A DNA stretch of 64,000 nt. Origin: Glutamicibacter mishrai. Its GTDB lineage: Bacteria > Actinomycetota > Actinomycetes > Actinomycetales > Micrococcaceae. The position numbers and the translations under genes are program-made. The DNA lies in NCBI RefSeq assembly GCF_012221945.1, contig NZ_CP032549.1, positions 2,604,001 to 2,668,000 on the forward strand. Direction: 5' to 3'. The notes under the pieces are model-generated. The model was not told the origin of the DNA. It was given only the letters and a program-made list of their open reading frames with translations, and did not search any database. Below, piece after piece: positions 8,906 to 17,128 of this stretch (its first letter is position 1; the number at the start of each line of letters is the position of its first letter).

Positions 8906-10708
8906 TTACTCAAGCATTTCAGTCAGTTCCAGCCAACGCTCTTCGAGCTCATCGATCTGGGTTTGGTATTCATCGATTTCCGCGGTGAACTTGCCCAAGC
9001 CTTCGTAGTCGCTCTGGTCGTGATCGGCCATTTTTGCATGGACCTTGGCGATCTTCTCGTTGAGCTGCGATACCTTGCGCTCGTTGGCATTCAACTCTTT
9101 CTGAGCTGCACGCAGTTCGGCACCCGATGGGCCAGTAGGCTTGGCCACCGACGATCCGCCCTGAGACTGCGAAGGGTTGGAACCACCGGTGGAGCCTTCC
9201 GCGGCACGCAGCTTGAGGTATTCATCCACGCCGCCTGGGACGTGGCGGAATTGCCCGCCGAGAATCGCGTACTGCTGGTCGGTGACGCGTTCGAGCAGGT
9301 ACCGGTCGTGGGAGACCACGATCAGCGTGCCCGGCCATGAGTCCAACAGGTCCTCCAGGGCTGCCAACATGTCGGTATCAACATCGTTGGTGGGCTCATC
9401 GAGGATCATGACATTCGGTTCATCCATCAAGATCATCAGCAGCTGCAGGCGGCGACGCTGGCCACCGGAGAGCTCTGCGACCTTGGTGGACAGGTGCGCC
9501 GAAGAGAAGCCCAGGCGTTCCAGCAGCTGTGCCGGGGTCAGGTCTTTGCCATCCACGTTGAAGGTGGTGCGGTAGCGGGCGAGGACTTCGCGGACCTTGT
9601 CCTGGCCGATCTGCTCCAGCTCGCGGAACTGCTGGTCCAGCACAGCCAGCTTCACCGTCTGGCCGCGCTTGATCTTGCCGCCAGTGGGCTCCACGGTTCC
9701 GGCGATCAGGCCCAGCAGGGTGGACTTGCCGGCGCCATTGGCACCGAGCAGGCCCGTGCGCTCGCCTGGGCCGATGCGCCAGGTGAATGGCTTGAGCACC
9801 TGCTTGGCGCCGAAGGATACTTCGGTATCCAGCAGGTCGATGACGTCCTTGCCCAAACGGCTGGTGGCCATCTTCTGCAGTTCCAGCGGATTACGCGCCG
9901 GCGGCACATCAGCGATCAGCTGATTGGCCGCTTCGATGCGGAACTTCGGCTTGGACGTGCGGGCCGGGGCGCCGCGGCGAAGCCACGCCAGTTCTTTCTT
10001 CATCATGTTCTGGCGCTTGTTCTCGGTCACCGCGGCAATGCGGTCACGTTCCACGCGCTGCAGGACGTAGGCGGCGTAACCGCCTTCAAAAGGCTCAACG
10101 AGCCGGTCGTGCACCTCCCAGGTGGTGGTGCAAACGGCGTCGAGGAACCAGCGGTCGTGGGTGACGACCATCAGGCCGCCCGAATTCTTGGACCAGCGGT
10201 TATTGATATGCCCGGCCAGCCACGAGATTCCTTCCACGTCCAAGTGGTTGGTGGGCTCGTCCAGGATGATGACATCCCAGTCCTGAACCAGCAGCGCGGC
10301 CAGTGCGACGCGGCGGCGCTGTCCGCCCGAGAGGGTGCCGACGGTTGCTTCCCAGTCGAGGTCCGCGACCAGACCGGAAATGATGTCGCGGATGCGGGCC
10401 TCGCCAGCCCACTCATGGTCTTCCATTTCGCCCACCACGCTGTAGTGCACGGTGGCTTCCGGATCCAAGGTGTCGGACTGGTCCAAAACGCCGACCCGCA
10501 GCCCATTACGCAGGGTGACGCGTCCGGAGTTGGGCTCGATCTTGCCCGAGAGCATGCCGAGCAGCGAGGATTTGCCTTCGCCGTTGCGTCCCACCAAGCC
10601 GATACGGTCTCCATCGGAAATGCCGATGGTCACCGAGTCGAAGACAGTATGGGTGGGATATTCCAGATGTAGGGCTTCGCCCCCGAGTAAATGAGCCACG
10701 ATTTCCAT
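8906..10708 (-). CDS. ABC-F family ATPase (Uup-like)
   Basis: Starting at ATG 10708 (MEIVAHLLGGEALHLEYP) this is 600 residues. It has two fused ABC domains and no membrane segments. Walker A motifs are GLVGRNGEGKSS and GLLGANGAGKST, signatures are LSGGQRRRVALA and LSGGQRRRLQLL, and Walker B motifs are VIILDEPTNHLD and VMILDEPTNDVD. A charged coiled-coil tail (about 520-600) resembles the Uup C-terminal domain. ABC-F proteins act on the ribosome in translation or antibiotic protection; which applies here is unknown. The frame is open to 10726. Confidence 0.9.
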   Translation of the reverse strand: MEIVAHLLGGEALHLEYPTHTVFDSVTIGISDGDRIGLVGRNGEGKSSLLGMLSGKIEPNSGRVTLRNGLRVGVLDQSDTLDPEATVHYSVVGEMEDHEWAGEARIRDIISGLVADLDWEATVGTLSGGQRRRVALAALLVQDWDVIILDEPTNHLDVEGISWLAGHINNRWSKNSGGLMVVTHDRWFLDAVCTTTWEVHDRLVEPFEGGYAAYVLQRVERDRIAAVTENKRQNMMKKELAWLRRGAPARTSKPKFRIEAANQLIADVPPARNPLELQKMATSRLGKDVIDLLDTEVSFGAKQVLKPFTWRIGPGERTGLLGANGAGKSTLLGLIAGTVEPTGGKIKRGQTVKLAVLDQQFRELEQIGQDKVREVLARYRTTFNVDGKDLTPAQLLERLGFSSAHLSTKVAELSGGQRRRLQLLMILMDEPNVMILDEPTNDVDTDMLAALEDLLDSWPGTLIVVSHDRYLLERVTDQQYAILGGQFRHVPGGVDEYLKLRAAEGSTGGSNPSQSQGGSSVAKPTGPSGAELRAAQKELNANERKVSQLNEKIAKVHAKMADHDQSDYEGLGKFTAEIDEYQTQIDELEERWLELTEMLE

Positions 10709-10861
10709 TTTACGTTCCGAGTGCAAATCGGCGCGGATCTAGGTGCTCCACCAGGAGGGAAGTACCTCTTGGCAGCTATGGCGTTTTGCGATTTCGCTCA
10801 TAGGGGCCGAACATGGCAGAATAATTACCGTGCTTGTCGGGATAACCTGCATAAGCCATTT

Positions 10862-10933
10862 TCCGCCCTGGTGTAATGGCAACACTCCAGCCTTTGGAGC
10901 TGTGTATTCTAGGTTCGAATCCTAGGGGCGGAA
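10862..10933 (+). tRNA. tRNA-Gln (anticodon TTG)
   Basis: The cloverleaf folds fully: acceptor TCCGCCC/GGGCGGA, D stem GTGT/ACAC, anticodon loop CTTTGGA with anticodon TTG at 10894-10896, and T stem CTAGG/CCTAG with loop TTCGAAT. The lower anticodon stem has one mismatch (C-T). The discriminator base is A, and CCA is encoded at 10934-10936. A possible -10 TAACCT lies at 10843-10848. Confidence 0.95.
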
Positions 10934-10939
10934 CCACGG

Positions 10940-10967
10940 AAAAAGCGTCACGCAAGTGGCGCTTTTA
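10940..10967 (+). terminator. Rho-independent terminator of tRNA-Gln
   Basis: AAAAGCG, a T-G wobble and CAC pair with GTG and CGCTTTT around the loop GCAA. A T-rich tract (TTTTATTCTTT) follows. Confidence 0.85.
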
Positions 10968-11002
10968 TTCTTTAACCAGTTCAGGCCTGCTCGCTGCGCA
11001 CG

Positions 11003-11016
11003 TTAGACTTGTCTAA
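11003..11016 (+). promoter_or_regulatory. 14-bp palindrome with -10 element upstream of glmU
   Basis: TTAGACTTGTCTAA is a perfect palindrome. TAGACT (11004-11009) would serve as a -10, with transcription beginning near 11016. The core TAGACTTGTCTA recurs exactly upstream of gatC at 63848-63859. Confidence 0.5.
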
Positions 11017-11068
11017 GGGTTTTTCTTCTCTGCCCAAAACCTTGAATCTAATCTGCAGGAGAACGCAC

Positions 11069-12520
11069 TTGAGCGATCAGGTCAATGCACCAGTAGCTGT
11101 CATCGTCCTTGCCGCCGGGGCTGGTACCCGGATGAAGTCGGCCAAGCCGAAGATCATGCACGAAATCGCAGGTCGCTCCATGATTGCTCATGCACTTCAT
11201 GCCGCTTCGGCGCTGCAGCCCAAGAACCTGGTGGCCGTAGTCCGCCACCAGCGTGACCTCGTTGCCGAACATATCGTCAGCCAGTTCCCCTCCATCACCA
11301 TCGCCGACCAGGACGAAATCCCGGGTACCGGCCGCGCCGTGCAGCAGGGCCTGGAAGCTATCGACCCTGCCCTTGAAGGCACTGTCGTGGTGACCTATGG
11401 CGATGTGCCATTGCTCACCAGCGAAGTGCTGCAGGATCTGGTGGCCACCCACGAAGCCAACCGCAACTCGGTCACCGTATTGACCACCTCGCTGGATGAC
11501 CCCAATGGCTACGGCCGCATCCTGCGTGATGAGAACGGCGATGTCGCCGGCATCCGCGAGCAGAAGGACGCCTCGGCTGAAGAACTGCTGATCAAGGAAA
11601 TCAACTCCGGAATCTACGCATTCGACGGCAAGATGCTGCGTTCGGCACTGACCGAGGTCACCACCGAGAACGCGCAGGGCGAAATGTACCTGACCGACGT
11701 GCTGGCTATTGCCCGTGCCCGCGGCGGCCGCGTGGCTTCCTCGCAGATCGCCGACCGCTGGCAGATCGAAGGCGCGAATGATCGCGTCCAGATTTCCAAT
11801 CTGGCGCGCATCTACAACCAGCGCAAGGCCGAATTCTGGATGCGCGAAGGCGTGACCATTATCGATCCTGCAACCACCTGGATCGACGCAGAGGTCATTA
11901 TCGGCCGCGACGCCACCCTGAAGCCGGGAACCCAGCTGCACGGAACCACCATCATCGGCGATAACGCCACCGTTGGCCCGGACACCACGCTGACCAATGT
12001 TGTTGTCGGCCAGCGGGCCACCGTCAAGCGCACCGATGCCACCGATTCGCGGATCTCCGCCGGTGCTTCGGTGGGCCCCTTCGCCTACCTGCGTCCGGGA
12101 ACCGAGCTGGGTGCCGATGGCAAGATCGGTGCTTTCTACGAAACCAAGAATGTCACGATTGGCCGTGGCTCCAAGCTCTCGCACCTCGGCTACGCCGGGG
12201 ATGCTGAAATCGGTGAATTCACCAATATCGGGTGTGGCAATATCACCGCGAATTACGATGGCGAAAAGAAGCATCGGACCAAGATCGGTTCGCATGTTCG
12301 CACCAGCTCCAACACCGTATTTGTCGCCCCGGTTGAAATCGGGGATGGCGCATACACTGGTGCAGGCGCCATCGTCCGCAAGAACGTCCCGGCCGGTGCT
12401 CTGGCACTGTCTGTGGCTCCGCAGCGCAATACCGAGGGCTGGACGCTTGAAAAGCGTCCGGGCACCCCTTCGGCTGACGCCGCATTCAAGTCCTCTCTGA
12501 ATTCCTCGGGCACCGAGTAA
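11069..12520 (+). CDS. glmU: Bifunctional N-acetylglucosamine-1-phosphate uridyltransferase / glucosamine-1-phosphate acetyltransferase
   Basis: TTG at 11069 is chosen because AGGAGAA (11057-11063) lies 5 nt upstream; this gives 483 residues. The N-terminal uridyltransferase shows VAVIVLAAGAGTRMKS, GTGRAVQQGLE, VTYGDVPLL and NGYGRILRD. From about residue 255 the left-handed beta-helix acetyltransferase repeats run on, with GPFAYLRPGTELG, FYETKN, HLGYAGDAEIGE and NYDGEKKHRT. The enzyme makes UDP-GlcNAc for peptidoglycan. It lies directly upstream of prs, the usual actinobacterial order. A leader of about 50 nt follows the predicted promoter. Confidence 0.96.
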   Translation: MSDQVNAPVAVIVLAAGAGTRMKSAKPKIMHEIAGRSMIAHALHAASALQPKNLVAVVRHQRDLVAEHIVSQFPSITIADQDEIPGTGRAVQQGLEAIDPALEGTVVVTYGDVPLLTSEVLQDLVATHEANRNSVTVLTTSLDDPNGYGRILRDENGDVAGIREQKDASAEELLIKEINSGIYAFDGKMLRSALTEVTTENAQGEMYLTDVLAIARARGGRVASSQIADRWQIEGANDRVQISNLARIYNQRKAEFWMREGVTIIDPATTWIDAEVIIGRDATLKPGTQLHGTTIIGDNATVGPDTTLTNVVVGQRATVKRTDATDSRISAGASVGPFAYLRPGTELGADGKIGAFYETKNVTIGRGSKLSHLGYAGDAEIGEFTNIGCGNITANYDGEKKHRTKIGSHVRTSSNTVFVAPVEIGDGAYTGAGAIVRKNVPAGALALSVAPQRNTEGWTLEKRPGTPSADAAFKSSLNSSGTE

Positions 12521-12592
12521 TCCGGTCACGGACTTAATTTCCTCGACAACAACCTCATACGTGATAGCGAAGCGAGCGAGAAAGCAAACCCA

Positions 12593-13573
12593 ATGAGTGA
12601 AATCAGCCATAACGTCGACAAAAAGCTGGTGCTGGCCAGCGGTCGCGCACACCCGGAACTAGCCGCCGAGGTCGCCAAGGAACTGGGCACCGAACAGCTG
12701 CCGCTTAACGCCTACGACTTCGCCAACGGCGAGATCTACGTTCGCTCCGATGAGTCGGTCCGCGGCAAGGACGTCTTCCTGCTGCAGTCCTACCCAGCGC
12801 CAACGAACAACTGGCTGATGGAACAGCTGATCATGATCGATTCGATGAAGCGCGCGTCGGCTCGTCGTATCACCGTGGTCGCTCCGTTCTACCCATATGC
12901 CCGACAGGATAAGAAGGGCCGTGGCCGCGAGCCTATCTCGGCCCGTCTGGTTGCCGACCTGTTCAAGACTGCCGGTGCAGACCGTATCATCTCTTGCGAC
13001 CTGCACACCGCGCAGATCCAGGGCTTCTTCGATGGTCCGGTTGACCACCTGTTTGGCTTCCCGATGCTGGCTGATTACATCAAGACCAAGATCGACGTCA
13101 ACGAAGCTACCGTGGTTTCCCCAGATACCGGACGTGTTCGCGTAGCTGAGCAGTGGGCCGACCGTCTGGGTGGCGTTCCGCTGGCCTTCGTGCACAAGTC
13201 CCGCGACTTGACCGTGCCTAACCAGGCCGAGTCCAAGACCGTGGTGGGCCAGGTTGAAGGCCGTACCGCGATTCTGATTGACGACATGATTGATACCGGT
13301 GGAACCATCGCAGGCGCTGTGCGCGTGCTGAAGGAAGCCGGCGCCAAGGATGTCATCATCGCCGCGACCCACGCAGTGTTCTCGGATCCAGCTGCCCAGC
13401 GCTTGGCTGATTGCGGTGCCCGCGAGGTTGTTGTCACCAACACCCTGCCAATCCCTGAAGAGAAGCGTTTTGAGAACCTGACGGTGCTCTCCATCGCCCC
13501 GACCATCGCTCGCGCGATCTCGGAAGTATTCCACGACGGTTCGGTCACGAACCTGTTTGACGGCCGCGCCTAG
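12593..13573 (+). CDS. prs: Ribose-phosphate pyrophosphokinase (PRPP synthetase)
   Basis: This 326-residue protein makes PRPP from ribose-5-phosphate and ATP for nucleotide, His and Trp synthesis. Visible family blocks are ANGEIYVR, the ATP-loop region YPYARQDKKGRGREPISARLVA, LHTAQIQGFF, and the PRPP-binding loop ILIDDMIDTGGTI. Its length is usual for bacterial class I enzymes. It is 72 nt downstream of glmU and is followed by a strong terminator. rplY, the usual next gene, is displaced by more than 4 kb. Confidence 0.96.
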   Translation: MSEISHNVDKKLVLASGRAHPELAAEVAKELGTEQLPLNAYDFANGEIYVRSDESVRGKDVFLLQSYPAPTNNWLMEQLIMIDSMKRASARRITVVAPFYPYARQDKKGRGREPISARLVADLFKTAGADRIISCDLHTAQIQGFFDGPVDHLFGFPMLADYIKTKIDVNEATVVSPDTGRVRVAEQWADRLGGVPLAFVHKSRDLTVPNQAESKTVVGQVEGRTAILIDDMIDTGGTIAGAVRVLKEAGAKDVIIAATHAVFSDPAAQRLADCGAREVVVTNTLPIPEEKRFENLTVLSIAPTIARAISEVFHDGSVTNLFDGRA

Positions 13574-13590
13574 CAGCCCTCGTTTCGCAA

Positions 13591-13628
13591 CGCCTCTGGC
13601 CGGCACCTTCGGGTGCCGGCCAGAGGCG
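13591..13628 (+). terminator. Strong terminator after prs
   Basis: A perfect 17-bp GC-rich stem closes a TTCG tetraloop, with arms starting CGCCTCTGGCCGG. It ends 18 nt to 55 nt past the prs stop. It also marks the left border of the accessory island. Confidence 0.88.
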
Positions 13629-13695
13629 GTTAAACCATCGTTTACGGTGTCATTTAGGAGGAACGGTTACCGGGCAGAGCGGGGCGAACGCGGTC

Positions 13696-14097
13696 TCAGA
13701 TGCTGAGCGGAGAGCCGGGCCGCTGGTGGTACCCATCTTTGACGTGTGAGTAGTCTCGTGCCGTTGTTACTAAGCCGGAATCGTCGAATGAAAGTACTGT
13801 GCACCCCGAAATCGTCATTGGCTTGTCGTTGATAAACATGATGACCCAGTACTCGACGGAGGCGGAACTTCCATCAACAAGTGGTTCACTGAACCATGTC
13901 TCTGCCGGTTTGGTCTCTTCTGCGAAGCATTCCACTAGATAAGCGCGAAGGGCGTTGGAACCGTGCAATAGCCTAAACATCGATGCCCAGTGGTCGCCGT
14001 CCTCGGCCTGCAGCTCGACAATTGCGTCTGCGTCCTTGAGTGGCCATGCCTTGGCCCATGTCCGCGCCCAGCGTTGTGCAGCTTCGAGAGTTTGCAT
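13696..14097 (-). CDS. SnoaL-like / NTF2-fold protein
   Basis: This 133-residue protein shows the pattern of NTF2-fold SnoaL proteins: an N-terminal helix with ALKDADAIVEL-type spacing (WPLKDADAIVELQAEDGDHW), a middle YLVECFAEE, and strands such as VEYWVIMFINDKPMTISGCTVLSF. GAGGAA lies upstream of ATG 14097. Such folds serve as isomerases, dehydratases or non-enzymatic binders, and nothing here decides among them. It is the first gene of the accessory island and points back toward prs. Confidence 0.75.
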   Translation of the reverse strand: MQTLEAAQRWARTWAKAWPLKDADAIVELQAEDGDHWASMFRLLHGSNALRAYLVECFAEETKPAETWFSEPLVDGSSASVEYWVIMFINDKPMTISGCTVLSFDDSGLVTTARDYSHVKDGYHQRPGSPLSI

Positions 14098-14266
14098 GTT
14101 AATTTCCTCGTGACTTAGATGAGTGGTGGCTGCTGGTTTTCGAGATGATGGGCAGCTCAGTTCCCATAGGACAGGCAGTTGTTTGCAATGCTACATTCGG
14201 CCGAGCGGACTCACGGCGCAGGTTCTTCTGGCGTTGCTCTGTGCTGATATATGCACGTTGCTCCGT

Positions 14267-14317
14267 AAGCCGGTCCACTAAAGAAACGCCCGCAAGAGGA
14301 ACCCTCTGCGGGACACT
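14267..14317 (+). repeat. Dispersed hairpin repeat, copy A
   Basis: The unit begins AAGCCGGTCC, then has 12 nt, then the hairpin CCCGC-A-AGAG / CTCT-GCGGG around the loop GAACC (14289-14312). It aligns without gaps to copy B at 15845-15895. The fifth stem pair is C-G here and T-A in copy B, so pairing is kept. Confidence 0.65.
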
Positions 14318-14343
14318 AATGCCTCTCTTGTTCAAATCGAGGA

Positions 14344-14371
14344 TTTACATCAGTCCTCCCAATGGCAGAAT
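14344..14371 (+). promoter_or_regulatory. Candidate promoter of the P-loop kinase gene
   Basis: TTTACA (14344-14349) and CAGAAT (14366-14371) are 16 nt apart. The start codon follows the -10 by 6 nt, as expected for a leaderless mRNA. Confidence 0.5.
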
Positions 14372-14377
14372 TGCCTC

Positions 14378-14959
14378 ATGAGCCTCGATACGCCATTAAT
14401 TCTGATTGGTCCGGCCGCCACAGGAAAAACTACCCTAGGCCAAATAGTTGCGGCCAGCTTGTCCGTTCCGTTTGTCGATATAGATGAAATAGCCGAACCC
14501 TACTACGAGGAATCCGGCTGGAACCTCGAAAAACTCTCTCATAGAAGTTCAATAGTCGGGCGCGTTGCCGCCGAACGAGAATGGGAAGCTGCTCGCGCGC
14601 ACGCTGTATGTCGCGTACTGGATGACCACCCTGATGCGGTTATCGCTTTAGGCGCGGGCCACACCTCGTATAAAAATGAGCATCATCTCCAACGCGTGAG
14701 GACCGCTTTGAAGGATGCGCCCTGCGTCTTGCTCGTCTTGCCTTCGGCAGACAGGTCCGAAGCACTGCGCACTCTACGCAACAGGTCGTTGGTTTCAAAA
14801 GGAACGGACTGGATCAGCTCAGGACATGATTTTCTTGCTGAATGGCTCGATGACCAAGGAACACGGTGCCTGGCCACTGCAACCCTGATTACAGGTAGCG
14901 AATCACCCGAGACAACTGCCAAGAGAATCGTAACGATGCTTCAACGCACTGACTCTTAA
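14378..14959 (+). CDS. P-loop kinase, shikimate kinase-like
   Basis: This 193-residue protein starts with a clear Walker A, LILIGPAATGKTTLGQ, followed by VPFVDIDEIAEPYY, where the DxD pattern matches shikimate-kinase-type enzymes. Downstream is ALGAGHTSY, at the place of the glycine-rich substrate loop, then VLLVLPSADRSEALRTLRNR. It probably phosphorylates a small molecule, which I cannot name. No Shine-Dalgarno is visible, and the ATG lies 6 nt after a -10. It belongs to the accessory island and is not near aromatic biosynthesis genes. Confidence 0.75.
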   Translation: MSLDTPLILIGPAATGKTTLGQIVAASLSVPFVDIDEIAEPYYEESGWNLEKLSHRSSIVGRVAAEREWEAARAHAVCRVLDDHPDAVIALGAGHTSYKNEHHLQRVRTALKDAPCVLLVLPSADRSEALRTLRNRSLVSKGTDWISSGHDFLAEWLDDQGTRCLATATLITGSESPETTAKRIVTMLQRTDS

Positions 14960-15275
14960 GTACTGGCCAGTGCTTGAATACCAACGAAGCCAGTTTTTGT
15001 AGCCATGACTTGGAGGTACAGTCTTGGGTGCGAAGAAGACGTGCAGCAAATATTGTGTTCTAGAAAGCAGGTGTGTGCGATGAAGTCGTATATGGCAAGA
15101 GCGTACGCCTGAAAATGACGGTTACTGTTGCGGAGAGTGCGAGTACGAAATCGAACACAGCGACCTGAACGCTCCACTGGAATCATGCACTCTCACACCG
15201 GTATCTGGCGCTCTTCGATACCTCTAACGCATGTTCGTGCGCGGAGCGCGCAACGGTTCGAAAGCACGCAAATAC
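14960..15275. other. Gene-poor stretch in the island
   Basis: These 316 bases are visibly richer in A and T than the flanking chromosome. The short open frames lack ribosome sites, recognisable motifs and convincing composition. I see no gene, tRNA or clear repeat. Confidence 0.5.
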
Positions 15276-15787
15276 CTACGGGCATGTCTGAGAAAGTGAT
15301 CCCTGGAAGATAGAGAATGGATTTCCTTTGCTGTCGGTTGACGATGTGATCGCGGTTAGACCGATCTTCTTAGCAACATTCTCGGAAGCGGTGTTGCCAG
15401 GGTAAATGACCGCAATCAATGAGTGGTGCCCTTTTTGAGCTGCGTAGTCGCGGCAGGCTGTGGCCGCTTCGGTCGCATAACCGCGTCCCTGCTGTCCGTG
15501 TAAGACGTGATATCCGACTTCAAGTTGTTGCCGCCCGTCCACAAACTGCCATGCTAGGCCGCAGTCCCCGATGAACTCTCCAGAATTAGTCTCAATGATC
15601 CAAAGCCCAAAGCGATCCTGTTTGTAACGGTTCAGGTTGTCATCAATCCAATGTTGAGTCTCGTTGCGAGAAAAGGGTTCCCATAAAACTGCATGACTTT
15701 TGGATCGCCGAGCAAACGGAGCATGTTTTCCAAGTCCGAATCAGTCATTTGTCGGAAGCGAAGTCGCGCGGTGTCTTTTGGGGTCAT
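15276..15787 (-). pseudogene. GNAT acetyltransferase broken by a 1-nt deletion
   Basis: ATG at 15787 opens MTPKDTARLRFRQMTDSDLE, and the frame leads to KVMQFYGNPF. The adjacent frame then continues FSRNETQHWIDDNLNRYKQD and FGLWIIETNSGEFIGDCGL, followed by the acetyl-CoA loop GQQGRGYATEAA and the NTASENVAKKIGL block. The break lies at 15675-15682, in GGGAACCC on the coding strand. One extra A (GGGAAACCC, giving YGKPFSRNE) would restore a typical RimJ/RimL-like GNAT of about 170 residues. It is either a real pseudogene or a base-calling error. Confidence 0.8.
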
Positions 15788-15844
15788 GATTCGAGATTAC
15801 CCTGCGCCATGCCATCCCAACGTAGAACATTCTTGTTGTCCCTC

Positions 15845-15895
15845 AAGCCGGTCCGCTATAGGAGGACCCGTAAGAGGAACGCTCTACGGGACGAT
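15845..15895 (+). repeat. Dispersed hairpin repeat, copy B
   Basis: AAGCCGGTCC (15845-15854), 12 nt, then the hairpin CCCGT-A-AGAG / CTCT-ACGGG with loop GAACG (15867-15890). It matches copy A at 42 of 55 aligned positions by hand count, with the first block and the hairpin best conserved. It lies between the broken GNAT and the MarR gene. Confidence 0.65.
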
Positions 15896-15962
15896 ATTTT
15901 GTCGGTTGCCCGCTCTCGGGTACCGGGGTATCCGCCGCGTTCTTCTGGTTGATGGCTCTGGT

Positions 15963-16415
15963 CTACGAGCGATCAAAATTCCCGAGTTGATAGAAGTCGC
16001 TTACACTCTCCAAAAATCGAACGATCGTCTCTAGTTCGCGATGATCGAAGGTTCGCGTCAATGCATCGAACTCATCATCGGTACGGCCATAGAGAACCTG
16101 AAGAGATGCGATTTTCTCCGGCATCAATTCGAGCACAGTCTTGCGTCGATCGTCCACATCAATCGTTCGACTAAGGTAACCTGCCGTTTCCAATCGGTCG
16201 ACTAGTTTGGTCACAGTGCTGGTTGGCATGCCTGTGACCTCGCTAATCTGGCGAGGGGTTCGCACATCCTCGCGCAGCACCAAGAGGTGAAGCGTTTGCA
16301 AGTCGGTGACCAGCAGTCCATGCTGGCGTGCAACTCTCTCGTTACCCAGAATCGCATTCACCAACTGCCGCTGTAATGCGCCGCGGACTCGTGGCACCAG
16401 TTCGTTGGCGGTCAT
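15963..16415 (-). CDS. MarR-family transcriptional regulator
   Basis: The chosen ATG at 16415 has AGGAAGGG just upstream and gives 150 residues. The winged helix is visible in VTDLQTLHLLVLREDVRTPR, then QISEVTGMPTSTVTKLVDRL (recognition helix) and the wing RTIDVDDRRKTVLEL. MarR proteins bind palindromes as dimers and often control an adjacent divergent gene. Here the divergent neighbour is the NAD(P)-binding protein at 16496. A perfect palindrome at 16446-16462 lies between them. Confidence 0.88.
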   Translation of the reverse strand: MTANELVPRVRGALQRQLVNAILGNERVARQHGLLVTDLQTLHLLVLREDVRTPRQISEVTGMPTSTVTKLVDRLETAGYLSRTIDVDDRRKTVLELMPEKIASLQVLYGRTDDEFDALTRTFDHRELETIVRFLESVSDFYQLGNFDRS

Positions 16416-16445
16416 CAGAACCCTTCCTGATACATTTAGTACCGT

Positions 16446-16462
16446 ATCGGGAATATCCCGAT
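16446..16462. promoter_or_regulatory. Probable MarR operator
   Basis: ATCGGGA-ATA-TCCCGAT is a perfect inverted repeat midway between the divergent MarR and NAD(P)-binding genes. A second, looser pair GATAC...GTATC overlaps its left side. Position and symmetry fit a MarR dimer site controlling both genes. Confidence 0.6.
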
Positions 16463-16495
16463 GTGGTTTCATTTTACCCGACGGGGAACAACAGC

Positions 16496-17128
16496 ATGAA
16501 AATTTTGGTTCCAGGAGCAACAGGATCGGTCGGTAGACATGTCGTGGAGCAAGCTCTCGCGCGTGGCCACGAGGTGATCGCCATAGCCCGCAACCCGGAG
16601 AAGCTCGCCCTCGAACATCCAAACCTCACAAAGAGACAGGTCGATATCCTTAACGCCCAAGCGGTCGAGTCGCATCTGACCGGAGTGGATGCCGTGTTGA
16701 GCACTGTTGGGATGGGGGCATCAAAGACTCCCACGACGTTGTACTCGGAGGGCACACGAAATCTGCTTGAGGGGATGAGTACTTACGGGGTTCAGCGAAT
16801 CGTAGTCATCTCTTCCGAAGTCGCTGAACACTGGGCTCATCAGAGGCCACTCAAACTTTGGGTTGTGCTTCCGTTGCTACAGAAATTCCTCGGCGCGACC
16901 TACGACGATATGCGCCGCATGGACATCGTACTCTGGGAAAGTCGTGCGCGGTGGACGGCAATTCGTGCACCGCGAATCAGGACTGCACCTGGCAAAGGTA
17001 AGTACCGACTCGCAGGCCAGCCGCTACCGCGCGGGTGGATGATCACTGCAGTCGACATGGCAACCGCGATGCTAGACATCATTGAACGCGATGATCTAGA
17101 TAGGCAACACGTCTACATCGCCAACTAG
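16496..17128 (+). CDS. NAD(P)H-binding protein (NmrA/atypical SDR)
   Basis: ATG 16496 has GGGGAA 7 nt upstream and yields 210 residues. The N-terminus is a Rossmann motif typical of atypical short-chain dehydrogenases, MKILVPGATGSVGRHVVEQA, with a basic AIARNPEKL after strand 2 that favours NADP(H). VDAVLSTVGMG and RIVVISSEV follow. No YxxxK pair is obvious, as in NmrA-like or flavin-reductase-like members. It diverges from a MarR regulator and may respond to an electrophile or quinone signal; this last point is speculation. Confidence 0.82.
   Translation: MKILVPGATGSVGRHVVEQALARGHEVIAIARNPEKLALEHPNLTKRQVDILNAQAVESHLTGVDAVLSTVGMGASKTPTTLYSEGTRNLLEGMSTYGVQRIVVISSEVAEHWAHQRPLKLWVVLPLLQKFLGATYDDMRRMDIVLWESRARWTAIRAPRIRTAPGKGKYRLAGQPLPRGWMITAVDMATAMLDIIERDDLDRQHVYIAN

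Larger units (their letters stand above)
14098..14377. other. Intergenic region with hairpin repeat copy A
   Basis: This 280-base stretch separates the divergent SnoaL-like and kinase genes. It holds copy A of a dispersed hairpin repeat (14267-14317) and the kinase promoter. Short open frames here cross the repeat and have no recognisable content. Confidence 0.5.

Noticed and set aside
9494..10672. 392-codon plus-strand open frame opposite the ABC-F gene
   Set aside because: Shadow frame; the minus strand has both ABC signatures and Walker motifs.
14956..15186. 76-codon minus-strand open frame in the island
   Set aside because: No ribosome site, no family pattern, and odd Cys/His-rich composition; most likely chance.
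15245..15270. tRNA T-arm-like GGTTCGAAAG in the island
   Set aside because: No matching T stem or acceptor could be built around it, so it is not a tRNA or an obvious tRNA fragment.
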